DNA from: Brevipalpus yothersi
Lineage: Eukaryota > Arthropoda > Arachnida > Trombidiformes > Tenuipalpidae
Direction of reading: 5' to 3'
NCBI GenBank assembly: GCA_003956705.1
Contig: QZCP01000556.1
Location: forward strand, 310,001-374,000
Length of the DNA: 64,000 nucleotides
Shown: positions 12,335 through 24,718 of the stretch, one piece after another
Position numbering within the stretch: the stretch's first letter is position 1
How the letters are laid out: every line of letters starts with the position of its first letter
Notes under the pieces: generated by a model
Seen by the model: only the letters and a program-made list of their open reading frames with translations
Databases searched by the model: none
What the model was told of the DNA's origin: nothing
Position numbers and translations under genes: made by a program

Positions 12335-13102
12335 TTGTGCAAGCAGCCTTTCTCTAGAGGGACCAAAAAATTATCCATCCTGCGATTTATTTCATCATGT
12401 ATCATGATATTACCAGAATGTTTCCATGATTATTATTATTATTCACATTATTGTAAAAAACATTAGTGATTATCAGCTGTCAAGTGAATTCTTTGAATCA
12501 TTTTGCTCAAAGATTTTGTTCACTTGTCATCGAAAACATTTAACTATGTATACCACATAAATTTATTATTTTTTTGCCAATATAAACGGGAGAAATTCAT
12601 CTTTCTTACACTACCTTGACTTGCTCTCTCTTTCTTTTTCCAAAAGAGTGATGACTTACCATGTATGGGAATTGTTTTCACGATCATGAAAATTCGCAGT
12701 TCCGGAGGCTGTTTTCTCATCATCGTCGACAAGGCTAATATCCTCATGACTTGTCACACACAAACAAACTCACACAGACTTGTACACCTTAACTAATGTG
12801 AGTGAAAAAAAAAACAGTGAAGAAAAGATTCACCAAGTCGATTACTTTATCAGTGGTTCTAATCGATTTTGATTCAGCCTGATAGCATTAAGGCCAAAAA
12901 CCTCGAAACGTTAAGATGTGATCGCATCTCTTATTTCACTCATTCACTCTCTATTCATACTTATTCCATAACATTTCCTCACAGACATAATAGCAAAACA
13001 CAATCTAACCATATCGAATATGTTTCCAATTAAAGCATGAAAATATTAATCATGATTCCGAAAATTCGATGCTAAAAGATAGTTAAGCAAAACGAAAGAG
13101 GC

Positions 13103-13149
<47 letters not shown>

Positions 13150-13536
13150 CTGAGCGAGGGAGCAAGTAAGAAGAGAGAGAAGAGAGAGAGAGAGCTCAGA
13201 CAGGTGATCAAAGGAATCCTGATTCCTTCTGAGAAAGATATCATTTTTTTCTTTCTTTCTTATCGAGTTATACACACCGGGATTGTTGTGGTGTTTTCTG
13301 TGAGTGTGTGTATATTTATATTTGAAATCGATTTATTGCTTGATTCAATCGACCACAAAAGGCATCTCGTGGATAAAAATGTGTGACCAAAGTACTTGAT
13401 CAACAAGCAAAATGGCAACCCTGTGAACCAAGATCAGAGCAATCAACTCTGTCTTTCTCTTTCTCTCTTGATCTTTCTTTCTTTAAGCATCCACAGTATT
13501 TGTGTGTTTGTGTACATATATAATATTTAAGCGAGA
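12335..13536. other. intergenic with GA microsatellite
   Basis: No gene is recognised. A (GA)n tract occupies 13105-13146. A GGCAACCCTG motif near 13414 lies about 120 nt before the next ATG and resembles promoter-proximal motifs of arthropod genes; this is weak. Frames across the GA/TC repeats are repeat artefacts. Confidence 0.45.
13105..13146. repeat. (GA)n microsatellite
   Basis: About 20 GA units, followed at 13171-13194 by a shorter interrupted GA tract. Confidence 0.95.
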
Positions 13537-15431
13537 ATGACTTCTGTGGAAGAATCTAAAGTAAATTTAAATACAGAAGATACCAATGATCCCCAGAGTC
13601 AACCATCTAATGATGGCTCTCAGATGGTGAGTGCTGATTTCCAGTGGCAAGAATTCAACATCACTTGTATCTATGACTTATCTCTCTCTCTCTCTCTCCT
13701 GATTGACCAGTGTTTTTCTTTGTCATTAACATTGTCTCTTTCTCCCTCTTTCTCTCATATTCTTTGCATTCTATTGAACAGGGTTATGGACCTAATCGTG
13801 ATGTTATCATATCAATACAAAGATACGGTGATTCGATAGGATTAGATCATGATAATTGTGATGGCGAGCGAGAAGGTGAAAGAAGTAGATGTTTGCCTTC
13901 CAGCAACGCTCAGCATCCAATATTATCGGATATAAATTCACATAATTCAGGTGCTGGTGATGATTCAATTAATCCGCCTCCTTCGTATTCTCAAATTCCG
14001 GGTACTGTTGCCCTTTACTCGGGACGAAGTTCAGGACCTCCACCTAGCTATGATGAAGTTGTGAATCCATACAGTAAGTGATAACTGTTAACTGTGTTGA
14101 TGATGACCTCTTCACGCACTTCCAATTAAGTGGTCTCACCTTGCTTTGAACTTGAATCCGTTTATATGGTCATCTCACTGCTTTCTCTATCTCCATCTTT
14201 CTATCATTTTAACGGTTTTCTCTTCTTCTTCTTTCTCTTCTTCTTCTCTTTTAGTTGCTCCTCCGTCCTACAATTCGCTTTTTGGTCAAGTGAGAGAAGT
14301 TCGTAAATCAGCGAATGGATTTCTTGACTTCATTCGTAAACTTTTGGTTCTAATCCTCGGCACATTGGGAGTCACTATTTTTGTTGGCTTCACAATTTTC
14401 ATACCACTTACTATGATCTTAATCGGAGCCTCTCATATGGATCAGGTAAGACCTGTTATGATTCTCTGATAATAACGGTTGTTTTGCCTGTCACTTACTG
14501 ATATTCTCATCTTTTTCTCCTCTTTCTTCCGATTAGTGTCCAGCTGAAAACATACCCATATTTCTCATTGTTGGTGGCTTCGTGTGGGTGGTTAAGAATA
14601 TACTCAATTTTTGGTCCAATTGCCGTCGAGCTAGTAATGATGCAACTGAAGCAAGATTACAAGAATGGTATCGAAAAAGAGATTCATGGCTCAACTCTTT
14701 TTTGTTCCTCTGGTTAATAGGAGGTAAGTTGCTGTATGATGCTCATTTTTGTAGCTTATACTTTTCACGATTCTTGTGTGTCTCCTTCTAGCCATCACAT
14801 GTTGATGGCTATTATCATCTTACCTTTTTTGATGCAAGATCACGAAGCAAATGGAGCAAAAAGCGCGATAACTGTGGTGAATCTCGAATATCCATTCACA
14901 ACAGTTTCAATTAGTTTCGCCTACACAAAGGCTAGTCATCTTTTGAGCCTTATTGACAACAAATCCTTGAAAATTATACGTAATAATATCCATAAACTCT
15001 GAACATTTTAGTTCTAAGTCTCACCATTTGAGATTACTCTTGTTGACTAGCTCCAAGGCTAACTTGCTTCGATTATTTATCGTCATAATCATCATCTCCA
15101 CCACCATCCACCCTCATGGCCAACTATTTCGCCATCATGAATGAGAGAGAGAGAGAGCGAGAAAATTCAAGCATCTCGAAAGAAGAAGAAATGAAAAAAT
15201 CCTTCTCATTATCCTTATTTTTATTCTATTTCAGGTTGTGTTCTAGTGTACAGGATATATCCCCCCAATTTACAAGATCCCACTGACTCTAGCTACTGCA
15301 ATAAGCTGGTTTATTACTATGCATTCTGGCTTGTCACTCTGGTATTTTTGGTGTTTGGACTGTTCATGGGCTGCCTATGTTGTCTCACTCTTTCATCGAT
15401 GCTTACGACTTTCGAGTGTAGAAATTATTGA
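13537..15431 (+). CDS. TMEM272-like four-pass membrane protein with three PPxY motifs
   Basis: Exons 13537-13626, 13782-14073, 14255-14445, 14537-14723 and 15235-15431 join in phase to give 318 residues. The cytosolic N-terminal half is Ser/Asp/Pro-rich with PPSY at 96-99, 117-120 and 130-133, which are PY motifs of the kind bound by WW domains of NEDD4/HECW ubiquitin ligases. Four hydrophobic segments follow: near 155-180, a second at IFLIVGGFVWVV, a third at FLFLWLIGG and a last at YYAFWLVTLVFLVFG. This organisation and the segment around NSCRRA/WLNSFLFLWLIGG fit the TMEM272-like family of arthropod genomes. The biochemical role is unknown. Short TC-rich tracts serve as the pyrimidine tracts of introns 1 and 2. 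The next gene on the same strand is a WW-domain HECT ligase. Confidence 0.8.
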
Positions 15432-17008
15432 CATGAGATTCATTCAGTCCTCTATCTCACCACAATCCAAGCAACATCATGCATGGCCATCGTCTTTTTT
15501 TCATAACTCTCATCTAGAGTAACATTAACAACAACAACGATGCACCTCGAGTATCTTCATCAAATTTATCGTCATCATATTTATCTTTTTTTCTCTCTCT
15601 CTCTCTTCTCTCTCATCTCGACAAAAAGTTTTAAACAAAGAATCCTGTAACATGCCTATTTTTAATAATTCTAGTCCATAAGAAATGTGCTCGACAATGA
15701 GAAGCAATCTTTATCTTTCCCTCTCTCTCTCTCTATCACTCTCTTTCTCTCCATGTGACTCTAAGTCGTCTTCTGCTTCTCTAGTCATTAGAGCTATATT
15801 ATAGCGAAACACATATGTGAAAAAGAAACGAATTGCATTAAAAAAAACCAATGCCGAGGTCAACCGGTTCCTCTCGAAGTAACTTGAATATTCTCCTAAA
15901 CAAAGAGTCACCAAAAAAAAAGTATGCAATAGCCATGTAAGTATGTGATAGCATGTATACAAGAGAGAGCGCCAAAGGAATCCATTCACCCTTGACAGCT
16001 CAATATTTATTTGTTCAAGCCCCCCCCCCCGATCCCTGTCAATGTTTATCATTGACAAGAGCTTTGAACTCCTATAATTTCATCATCATAACTTTCATCA
16101 GAGTAAGAGAGAGAAAGATACTTGAACTTCCGGTCTTGACAAGAGATAAAATTTTCATGTTAATATAGGTGGCAGCAGTGAATTTAAAAGACTTTTTAGT
16201 AGCCTCAGGCAATGTTGATAGAAAGACTATTTAGTGTTGGCTGTAAATATTATTCAAGTTGAAATAAAAATTGAATTGATTCTGTTGCAAGTGACAAAAA
16301 AAATTCAATGTCCAATTAACACACTTGTTGTAATTGAATTTAATTAGATTATTTACAATATCATATATATACACGCTTGTGTAGCTAATCACGTGTGTGT
16401 ATGTGTGTGTGTCTGGTTTGTGTGTGTCATTTGATTCTGCAATCAGTGTTCCGGGCTGTGTTGTTCAATGATTGTGGTGGAAAAAACATATAACAACATT
16501 TTTATCATCATCAATACATCAATCTCAATGCACACCATCGAGTGTTGAGAGAAGAGCTTCTCCTTTTTTTTCACTGATCGTGTGTAATTGTGTGTGTGTA
16601 TATATATATATTTAAAGGAGGAGAGCGAGAGAGAGTATCTTCTCTCTTTTTGCGTCTATTCATGATTATCAGCAGTTTTTTCATTATTATTCTTCTCCTT
16701 CTTATTCTTCATCTTTCCGTTACAGTGTGGTCTGTACTCTCACTACTGTATAGTGCGACTATACGGAAAGTAAAATCTAATCGCAAATCTTATCCTAAAA
16801 TTAATTTGTGAACATCAAGCATATATATATATTTACTTCATATACATCATATATATATATGCATAAATTTTTTTCCAACACCTCTGGAACACCCAAAATC
16901 TTTGTGTGTTGTAATTTGAGTCGACACTGTTCTCTCTCCTCTCTGTTAATAATCTGAGAGAGGAAAAGAGAGGGAGAGACAGAGAGAAAGAGAGACAAAC
17001 AGACAGAC
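15432..17008. other. intergenic and HECW 5' region
   Basis: No further gene is recognised. It holds interrupted TC tracts (15594-15620, 15720-15752), a run of C at 16021-16031, TG-rich sequence (16393-16430) and several TA-rich tracts (16602-16612, 16820-16860). The 60 nt before the HECW ATG is purine-rich (GAGA), unlike a splice acceptor, so it is read as 5' UTR. Confidence 0.45.
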
Positions 17009-19345
17009 ATGAGATCCGGATCTGCCACCCTGACAAGGCTTCCATCAATTCCAGAACGTAAAAGTTATCAAAGAGCAGATCAAGACGAACCGCTGCCGCC
17101 AATGTGGGAAGCTCGTATCGATTCACATGGTCGAAAATTTTACATTGATCATCAGAATCGTACCACAACTTGGACAAAGCCTACATTCAATCCGATAACT
17201 GCTCAGCCATCTTCTCAAAATGATCCCAATCCTACTAGTGCCATGGAACAATCAAGGCAACAGCTTGATAGACGATACCAGTCAATTCGCAGGACAATCT
17301 CTCGACGTCCAAAGAAAAATTTAAACAATAACAGCATAAACAGCAATAATTCTGATGGTATCACCAATGATTGTAATAGTGTTGCCTCTGTTTCCTCCAA
17401 AGACACAAGTCTTACGACCGATAGTGAAGTTGATTCACCCAGCTCTGCACCCTCAACACCGTCAACATCCTCTGATGCTGCCATTCCCGGTCCTTCATCG
17501 GCTTCAAATGATCACCAGGCTCCTGTTACTCTTCCGCCTGCCAGCGAATCAGCTCCAATCTGTCCAGCCCTAAAATTTTTACAACGACCTGACTTTTTCA
17601 ATCTCTTGCATATGAATGATGATGCTTTAACTCAATATAACCAAAGTATATCATTGAAACATATAATTAGCAAGATTCGCAATGATACTACCCAAACAGC
17701 TTTCACAAAGTATCAACACAATCGTGATCTTGTTTCGTTTATCAACAAATTTGTCGAACATGATCGTGCGCTGCCTCCAGGATGGCAAACTCAATTGAAT
17801 AGAGATAACAAATCGTTTTTCATTGATCACACAACAAAGAGTACCACTTTTATTGATCCTCGACTGCCCACTGAAGTTCCTTCAATCAATCCACATCCAC
17901 AAATAATTGGTCTAGCCAGTGGTCGAGGTGCTCGTGTCCTCAATTCTGGGCGGCCAAGCGGCTCAACTTCCAGTGATGTGAGCTCATCGCAAACCAATAC
18001 CCAATCAACATCTAGTCCAGCTCTTCCACCACGGTCTAACCAAGCTGCTGCTGCAAATATAAATGGATCCGCTGTTGCCGCTTCGCCACCAGATTCAACC
18101 GGATCGATAGCAGGTGCGGCAGCCAATGTTCAGGTACCGACAGCTTACAATGAGAAAGTGGTTGCTTTTTTACGCCAACCAAATATTATTGAAATCCTCT
18201 CTGAACGAAAGCCGAGTGTATCCTCCAACACATCATTACGAGAGAAAATAAATGCAATCAAAAATGAAGGAACTATCGCCCTGGATCGATACAGTAACGA
18301 TATTGAGATGACTCTTCTTTTGAGCCTTTTTGAACAAGAGATTATGTCATATATTCCGATTCATTACAACTCATCTTCAAGTTCAACACCCTCCTCAACA
18401 AGGAATACCCCTAATACATCGACTTCTTCCAATTCTGTCAATATGCTAAATACTTCTTTCGGAGGTCATCTAGTTTCTGCGGTCACTCGTGCCTCTGCAG
18501 TCAGATTACCGCCAACTCCTGGCACTTCTCCTTACAGGCGGGACTTCGAGGCTAAATTGCGCACTTTTTATCGTAAACTGGAGAAGAATGGCTACGGGCA
18601 AGGACCAGGCAAATTCAAATTGAGCATTCGTCGAGATCATCTGCTGGAAGATGCTTTCACCAGAATAATGTCGGTGAACTCAAAGAAGGAACTCCAGAAA
18701 TCACGTCTATACATCAGTTTCACCGGAGAAGAAGGTCTAGACTATGGGGGACCTTCGAGAGAATTTTTTTTCCTACTATCAAGAGAGCTTTTTAATCCTT
18801 ACTATGGCCTGTTTGAGTATTCAGCTAATGATACCTATACTGTTCAAGTTAGCCCAATGTCAGCTTTTGTTGACAACTGCCATGACTGGTTCCGGTTTAG
18901 CGGGCGTGTTTTAGGTCTCACACTTGTTCATCAATACCTGTTGGACGCTTTTTTCACCAGGCCGTTTTACAAGGCACTTCTACGATTGCCATGTTCACTC
19001 TCTGACTTGGAGTATCTTGACTCCGAGTTTCATCAGTCTCTAAGATGGCTCAAAGACAACGATATCAGTGATATGGATCTTGATTTAACTTTCTCTGTGA
19101 TTGAAGAAATAGCAGGACAAGTGGTTGAAAAAGATTTAAAACCAGATGGTAAAAAAATATCAGTTACAGAAAAGAATAAGAAGGAGTATATAGACCGGAT
19201 GGTGAAATGGAGACTAGATAGAGGGGTGGCAGAGCAAACTGAATCCTTAGTTAAAGGGTTTTATGAAGTCATAGATTCCAGACTAGTTTCAGTTTTCGAT
19301 GCACGAGAATTGGAGCTTGTGATAGCAGGTAAGCTTGTCACTCAA

Positions 19346-19404
<59 letters not shown>

Positions 19405-19967
19405 TCTTTTTTTATTGAACACCTGAATGGCAGGAAGACTTCTTCATTCAATCTATTATCCTCTTCCAGGAACTGCTGAAATTGATGTAGCCGATTGGAG
19501 GAAAAATACAGAATACAGGTCTGGTTATCATGATTCTCATCCAGTAATTCAATGGTTCTGGTCAGCTATTGAGAAAAAATTTGATAACGAAAGGCGACTA
19601 CGGCTTCTCCAATTTGTTACTGGTACTTCGAGCATTCCTTACGATGGCTTTGCGGCACTTAGAGGCAGCAATGGTCCGAGAAAGTTTTGTATTGAACGCT
19701 GGGGCTTGCCAACTAGTTTGCCGAGGTTGGTATACTCATTGCAATTTCATGAATGAATTTTCTCCCACCGTGAATTCTTGTGATCATTGTCTCCATACAT
19801 CTTTCAACCAATAATGCTGACCATGCTTTTTTTCTTCCTCTTTCTTCCTCTCCAGGGCTCATACTTGTTTTAATCGGTTAGATCTTCCACCGTACACATC
19901 ATTCGAAATGTTATACGAAAAGTTATTGTTAGCAGTTGAAGAATCATCGACTTTTGGTATGGAGTGA
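17009..19967 (+). CDS. Hecw: HECW/NEDL-type E3 ubiquitin ligase (WW-WW-HECT)
   Basis: Exons 17009-19328, 19470-19725 and 19856-19967 give 895 residues. Two WW domains, about 29-60 (LPPMWEARIDSHGRKFYIDH) and 255-287 (LPPGWQ...TTFIDPR; the second Trp is Phe, as in vertebrate HECW proteins), flank a Ser/Asn-rich linker. The HECT domain (about 520-895) is nearly colinear with HECW1/2: RRDHLLEDAF, GPSREFFFLLSRELFNPYYG, VSPMSAFVDN. The catalytic Cys is residue 863 (AHTCFNRLDLP), 32 residues from the end as in human HECW2. The C2 domain and long N-terminus of vertebrate HECW (about 1,570 aa) are absent here; no acceptor is evident before the ATG, so this looks like a short form. AATAAA lies at 20125-20130. 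Intron 1 contains a (TC)n tract and an in-frame alternative acceptor. Confidence 0.93.
19350..19400. repeat. (TC)n microsatellite in HECW intron 1
   Basis: About 25 TC units inside the 141-nt intron that interrupts the HECT domain, upstream of both candidate acceptors. Confidence 0.95.
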
Positions 19968-20124
19968 ATGATCAGTTTGTGTGATCCTCTCAATGAGCTG
20001 GTACTCAATGTTTTTCCTTCAATTAATAGAAGTGCTGATTTTTACAACTTAATATCCAGAACTGGATGGTGCCATCCGCATATTCCGCATCCCCCCTATT
20101 TTTACAACTTTTTATCCTAAAAGA

Positions 20125-20130
20125 AATAAA
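20125..20130 (+). terminator. AATAAA polyadenylation signal, HECW
   Basis: The hexamer lies 158 nt past the HECW stop codon in AT-rich sequence. Confidence 0.6.
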
Positions 20131-22156
20131 CATTTCTAATATTCCATAATTTCCTTCCTCTAACCTAATCAGCCCAAAGATCAGCATCCTATTAGGAGTC
20201 ATCGAAGAATGGAGAGTAACAGTTGATCTACTTTACACAACTAAAACTGCGAACGACTCAAAAATGTATTGTTTGGATACTCTCATTGTTTGTTCTGATA
20301 TCCGGGTTATCAAGAGCAATTAGCATAGCTCAGTTTTAATAGCTTTTGACTGGAATTTTTTCAATCAGCCCATTCAGAAGAGGGATGAATCTATTGGTTG
20401 AATTTGTCCATTTAATTTGGCATTCAGCGTGTTTAACATTTTTGTTGGATCAAGGAGAAGAAATATCTGATAATTTGGGGTTTAGTATGAGTCAAGCTGT
20501 GTCAGTTCCTTTTGTCGTCACTTTGATGAACATTTGATTGATTATTGAATGAATTGAGCTCTTTCCTTGATTACAAGATGGTGATAATGCAGACACCGAT
20601 AATAGTGAGACGCATGAATCTAGATCAAGAGGCCAGATGTCTCTATGATTACGAATGAAACGAATTGAGCGAAATATGACGGATGGAAGTGAAACCGATG
20701 TGAGTGTTGACTGGAAGATTGAAAATCATCAGAAATTTTTTCAAAATGATAGAATTTGATAATACCAAATATATCAAATATTTTCACTATGGAACTACAA
20801 CGTTTTTGAGCCTCAAATAAGTTTCTAAACTTAGTAACTCAGAGTCTAATCCGAACTTTAATTTTTCACACCCGGTAAAACTATTCGGATGAAATATGCG
20901 AAAGAAAAAAATTCGATAGCAAGACTCATCAAGAAACAGACCATCGGCTCTTCGGAAAAAACGGACTTATGGCTAATGATATGTATGGTATACGATTCAG
21001 ACTACTGTACATTCACGTGATAGTTTTCTTTTCTGACATATGAAAGATTGTTTCCTCCAGAATTTCGAACAATCTTTTAATTTTTCAGCCTGTCCCACTA
21101 ATAACGCAATATTGATTGATTTATGATAATGGAATGTTTAGGGACGTGCGTCATGTGAATGAAATTAATAATCTACAGTACTGGGGAATCTTCCAAGTAA
21201 GTGAGGAAGAATAATATTCTAGAGAATATTTTATATCTTTTCAATCCTCTCAATGAAGAGACATTTTTGTTAAGCTGATATCTGATTCTCATTTTTTATC
21301 AATTTCATTCAGATATTGATGATAATGTTGCAGTTGGATAAGTGATAGCGACCAACAAACGATGATGGCATCGATTAAAGTTCTGTAGGATGATCACCAA
21401 TATGAGTGATAAAAAAAATAAATGGATTCATTGGAAATCAGTCGAAAACCTGGAGAAGATTTTTATTCCACTCTTCCATTACATATCTATGCTAATGATT
21501 TTGGAGATTAAGACTTTGATTGAATAAATTAACGAAGATATTTATCCATATAAGTTAGAAGAATAAATTAGTTTCTTCCAAGTTCAAAGAACCATGAATA
21601 TAAATGGCAAGTAATGACTTTTGAATACACATACACAGAGAGAACATGTTGGCAGGTAAGGTAGCTGGTCATTTGATCAGAATATTCTGAATTATAGTGG
21701 ATGAAATTATCAAAAGTGAGAATAATATATGGTGAAATTTTGGGGGAAAAAAATCATTTCACCTTAAACAGATTGGACAAAAAAGAAGTGAGAAGGAGAA
21801 GGAGAGATCAGAATTGAAAACGGACAAAGTTACAAGAGGAAATAAGGTAGTTACTAATGGATTATAGAATGCATTCAAGGAGGTGAACATCTAGCTCATT
21901 TACTGGCTCTTTCTTGGATTCAAATAAATTAATTTCGGTGAGTTTTTTTTGAATAGAAAGTGGCCACAAGAAAGAGTGTACATCACCAAGATTTCCATTG
22001 AAATGAAGCAGAGAGATGGGTGAAAAAAATACTGGCAAACCAATCGATTTATCGAGCACAGCTCAATTGATCAATTGATTTCGTAAATCACTTTCTCCGA
22101 TTACTACAATGGACATCGAGCGATGTTTTTGTGTTCTGAAGTGGGAAGGAAGATAT
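20131..22156. other. intergenic, convergent gap between HECW and the CUB gene
   Basis: About 2 kb of AT-rich sequence between the 3' ends of two convergent genes. No frame shows family resemblance and no structured RNA was recognised. Confidence 0.5.
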
Positions 22157-24485
22157 TTAAATTACGCAAGGCAATTGGATGTATCTAAGTGAGAATCCTT
22201 GCTGTGAATTTTGTGCATTCAATGTTTGATCATGATTTGATTTGATTTTCAATTGGAAAGGCTTTGATCGTGAGATGACAACATTCTGTTCCAACAATCG
22301 ATTACCACAGAATCGATCATCACCCGGTCCAACGCCATCAGCTGATCCTTGATCAACACCGATGAAATCGTCCTGTGAACAAAGGCCACCAGTGGCACCA
22401 GCTTGTCGAGTTTGATTGTGGACCATCAATTCTTCGAATGGAGCACCAAAACTGAATGTATTAGGCTGCTCAGTTTCCCATTTAACGGCACAGAAGTTCT
22501 CCTCAACTCTCACACAAGTGGTATATCGGAGGTTGGATAGATATCGAGCTCGTCCATCAATCTAACGGGATGTGTGGAATAGAAGTAGTAAATGAAGAGG
22601 AAGAAAAAGAAGCAAGAAGCAAGAAAAAAACAAGAAGAATAAATATTTCTCTTTCCCAATCAGCTATAAGTCATTTGGGTTTAAGTTGTTAGAAAAAAAG
22701 GTTTTTAACAGATAAAAGATGAATCCGCTTACCCTGGGACCGTAATTGAAACTCTTTATGACTGCCGATGGGCTTCTATAATACTGGAGACATCCGGAAG
22801 GAGCTGTTTTTTCGGAGGAATGAAGAAAAAGAAGAAGATGAAAAAGATGAAGAGGAGGATAAAGTGGGAAAAGGTAGTAAAGTAGATAGAGAGAGAGAGA
22901 GAGAGAAAAAGATGAGAGAAGGAAGATGCGAAAACATGATAAAACGGAGGAAGATTAGTTTTCCTGGTTTTTGGTGAGCCTCAGGTCGACTCAGTCCGAA
23001 CGGCTCACCAAGATCCGCCGCGGGCTGATACAACTGTTAGCCCAAGTCCGGAAACCAGAAATCAGGCCAAGTTAAGGTTGCTAGTCAACACACACACACA
23101 CACACACACATACTCAGATACATATACAGAGTGAGGAAGAAAGATTGGGTGGACAAAGAGCAATCGTTGACCTCAACGAATCTGAATACTGACCCATGTC
23201 CAAGTTGTTGCAAGGGATCATGTTGATCTTGATTTTCCACTTTCGTGTTACTCGGTCTCCGTTGGACACAACCGATAAGACTACTGGATTGGCACTTCCA
23301 CGACCCATGTCAATGTAAACTGTGAGAATACAGAAACGAATATCATTAACCTTTGAACAAAGAATATTTAGGAAAAATTTTCTCTAGCATTTTGGATGAA
23401 AGAATTGATTGTTTCACCAATCTAGGCACAATAAGATTTAAGCTTTTGTTGTAAAACACTAGTCTGTCTGAACTTTTACCATGAAATCGGAAACTTAAAA
23501 CGAAATAAGCAGTGATATGGCTAAGATATGAAATTTGTTGCCTGAGAATTCTCCTCGAATAACATACTGGCACCATAAGATGCTCGTTGATGATGTTCAT
23601 AAGATACTTGAGCGAATAATCTAGGGAGAATTCAATCCTCGAAAAATGTTCGAAAAAAAAAATTGCCACTTACTGTGTTGTCCACCATTTTCACCGCAAA
23701 GGATTGGCAATCTTTCACCAACAGTGGTTCGAACCATGAAAGAATCGGTAGTACAGAGACCATTCTCATCAGGTTGAGCAAGAGTGAATTCCTCGAAATC
23801 AAGACGCAATTGGCAAACTTTGGCTTGTTTCTCAATGGTCACTTGGCAGGTATCAGTACCATTTTCACCTCGTGGATAGGCGGGATTGACAAAAACTGTT
23901 TCATTTTGGTTTGTTGTACCACCGCAAGTAAACTATGATAAAATCAATAAAATCACTCGGTGATTAACATTTCATTATATTTTAACGTGAAACTTTTTCA
24001 GCTCTTTGGAGTATACTAGTGGGTGTATTTAGGTATAGCATTTGATCAAAATAGTTTGGGAAATATTTTCTCTCACCTTGAATGAACAACAAGCACCAAA
24101 ACCGTTGGCACATGGACCTATGCTAGTTCCTGATCGTCGACCACATTCAGCTTCAGCAAGACAGGTACCAGAGTCAGAATTTTCACCGGTACAAGCGGTG
24201 TTTTGGAATCTAACGATTGATATAAGTCCTGGAAAAAGAGTAACAATATATCACTTCATTTTCTTTTTTTCGCCCCATCATACAGCCAGTAGGAAAACAC
24301 ACTTGGACAATGTACATGGGATGTAGGAAAATTTTTTTTTTCGTTAACAATTCGAATTGAATGAATTTTCACACCAATCAATCAATGAAATATTCCTTCA
24401 TCAACTCACCAGGAAGACTTTGAGGTCTCATAATTTGAGCGGAACATGCCGCAAACATAAAAGCTAAACACAACAATATTTTCAT
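22157..24485 (-). CDS. secreted CUB-domain protein of the arthropod type
   Basis: Six exons, 24485-24410, 24228-24077, 23932-23674, 23319-23194, 22803-22733 and 22561-22157, join in phase to give 362 residues. A signal peptide (MKILLCLAFMFAACSAQ) is followed by a Cys-rich segment with GTCLAEAECG and GFGACCSF, then a CUB domain from about residue 77 (FTCGGTTNQNETVFVNPAYP, CQLRLDFEEFTLAQP) and a second CUB-like half opening APSGCLQYY...SFNYG and ending YIQLPC. This Cys-rich plus CUB layout matches a large arthropod family of extracellular proteins without an assigned function. One donor is the less common GTCAGT. The intron between exons 4 and 5 carries a repeat copy and hairpin described separately. 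A TCAGTG initiator-like site lies near 24548 (minus), with no TATA at standard spacing. Confidence 0.88.
22971..23072 (+). repeat. structured dispersed repeat, copy C (in CUB intron 4)
   Basis: It begins with a perfect 10-bp inverted repeat, TTGGTGAGCC (22971-22980) and GGCTCACCAA (23002-23011), then AACTGTTAGCC and AAACCAGAAATC near 23032-23065. Order and spacing match copies A and B with divergence. A (CA)n tract follows at 23089-23110. Confidence 0.55.
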
Positions 24486-24718
24486 GATTATTGGAGTGTA
24501 ACCACCGATGGTATATCACAAAGAAAAGATGATCCCTCTTCGTTCACTGATCACTCCTTGAAAAAAAGTAAAACAATTTTCTCTCCTCTTTCTCACTTAT
24601 ATCACCGTTATTCTGTTGGGGACTTGTTGCACTCACCGAGTCAAGCGATCAACTAACATTGACTCACCAGCAACCGATAGTCTTAAGGAAGTCTTCGGCC
24701 CTTAAAGGTCCCGGAAAT

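Noticed and set aside
20346..20537. Short frame downstream of HECW
   Set aside because: Lies in the HECW/CUB convergent gap, with no conserved motif or splice context.
22977..23070. tRNA-derived SINE origin for the three-copy repeat
   Set aside because: I looked for pol III A and B boxes on both strands; no good match was found in any copy, so this origin is not claimed.
24548..24603. TATA box for the CUB gene
   Set aside because: TATAAG on the minus strand lies 53 nt from the initiator-like TCAGTG, too far for a normal TATA/Inr pair.
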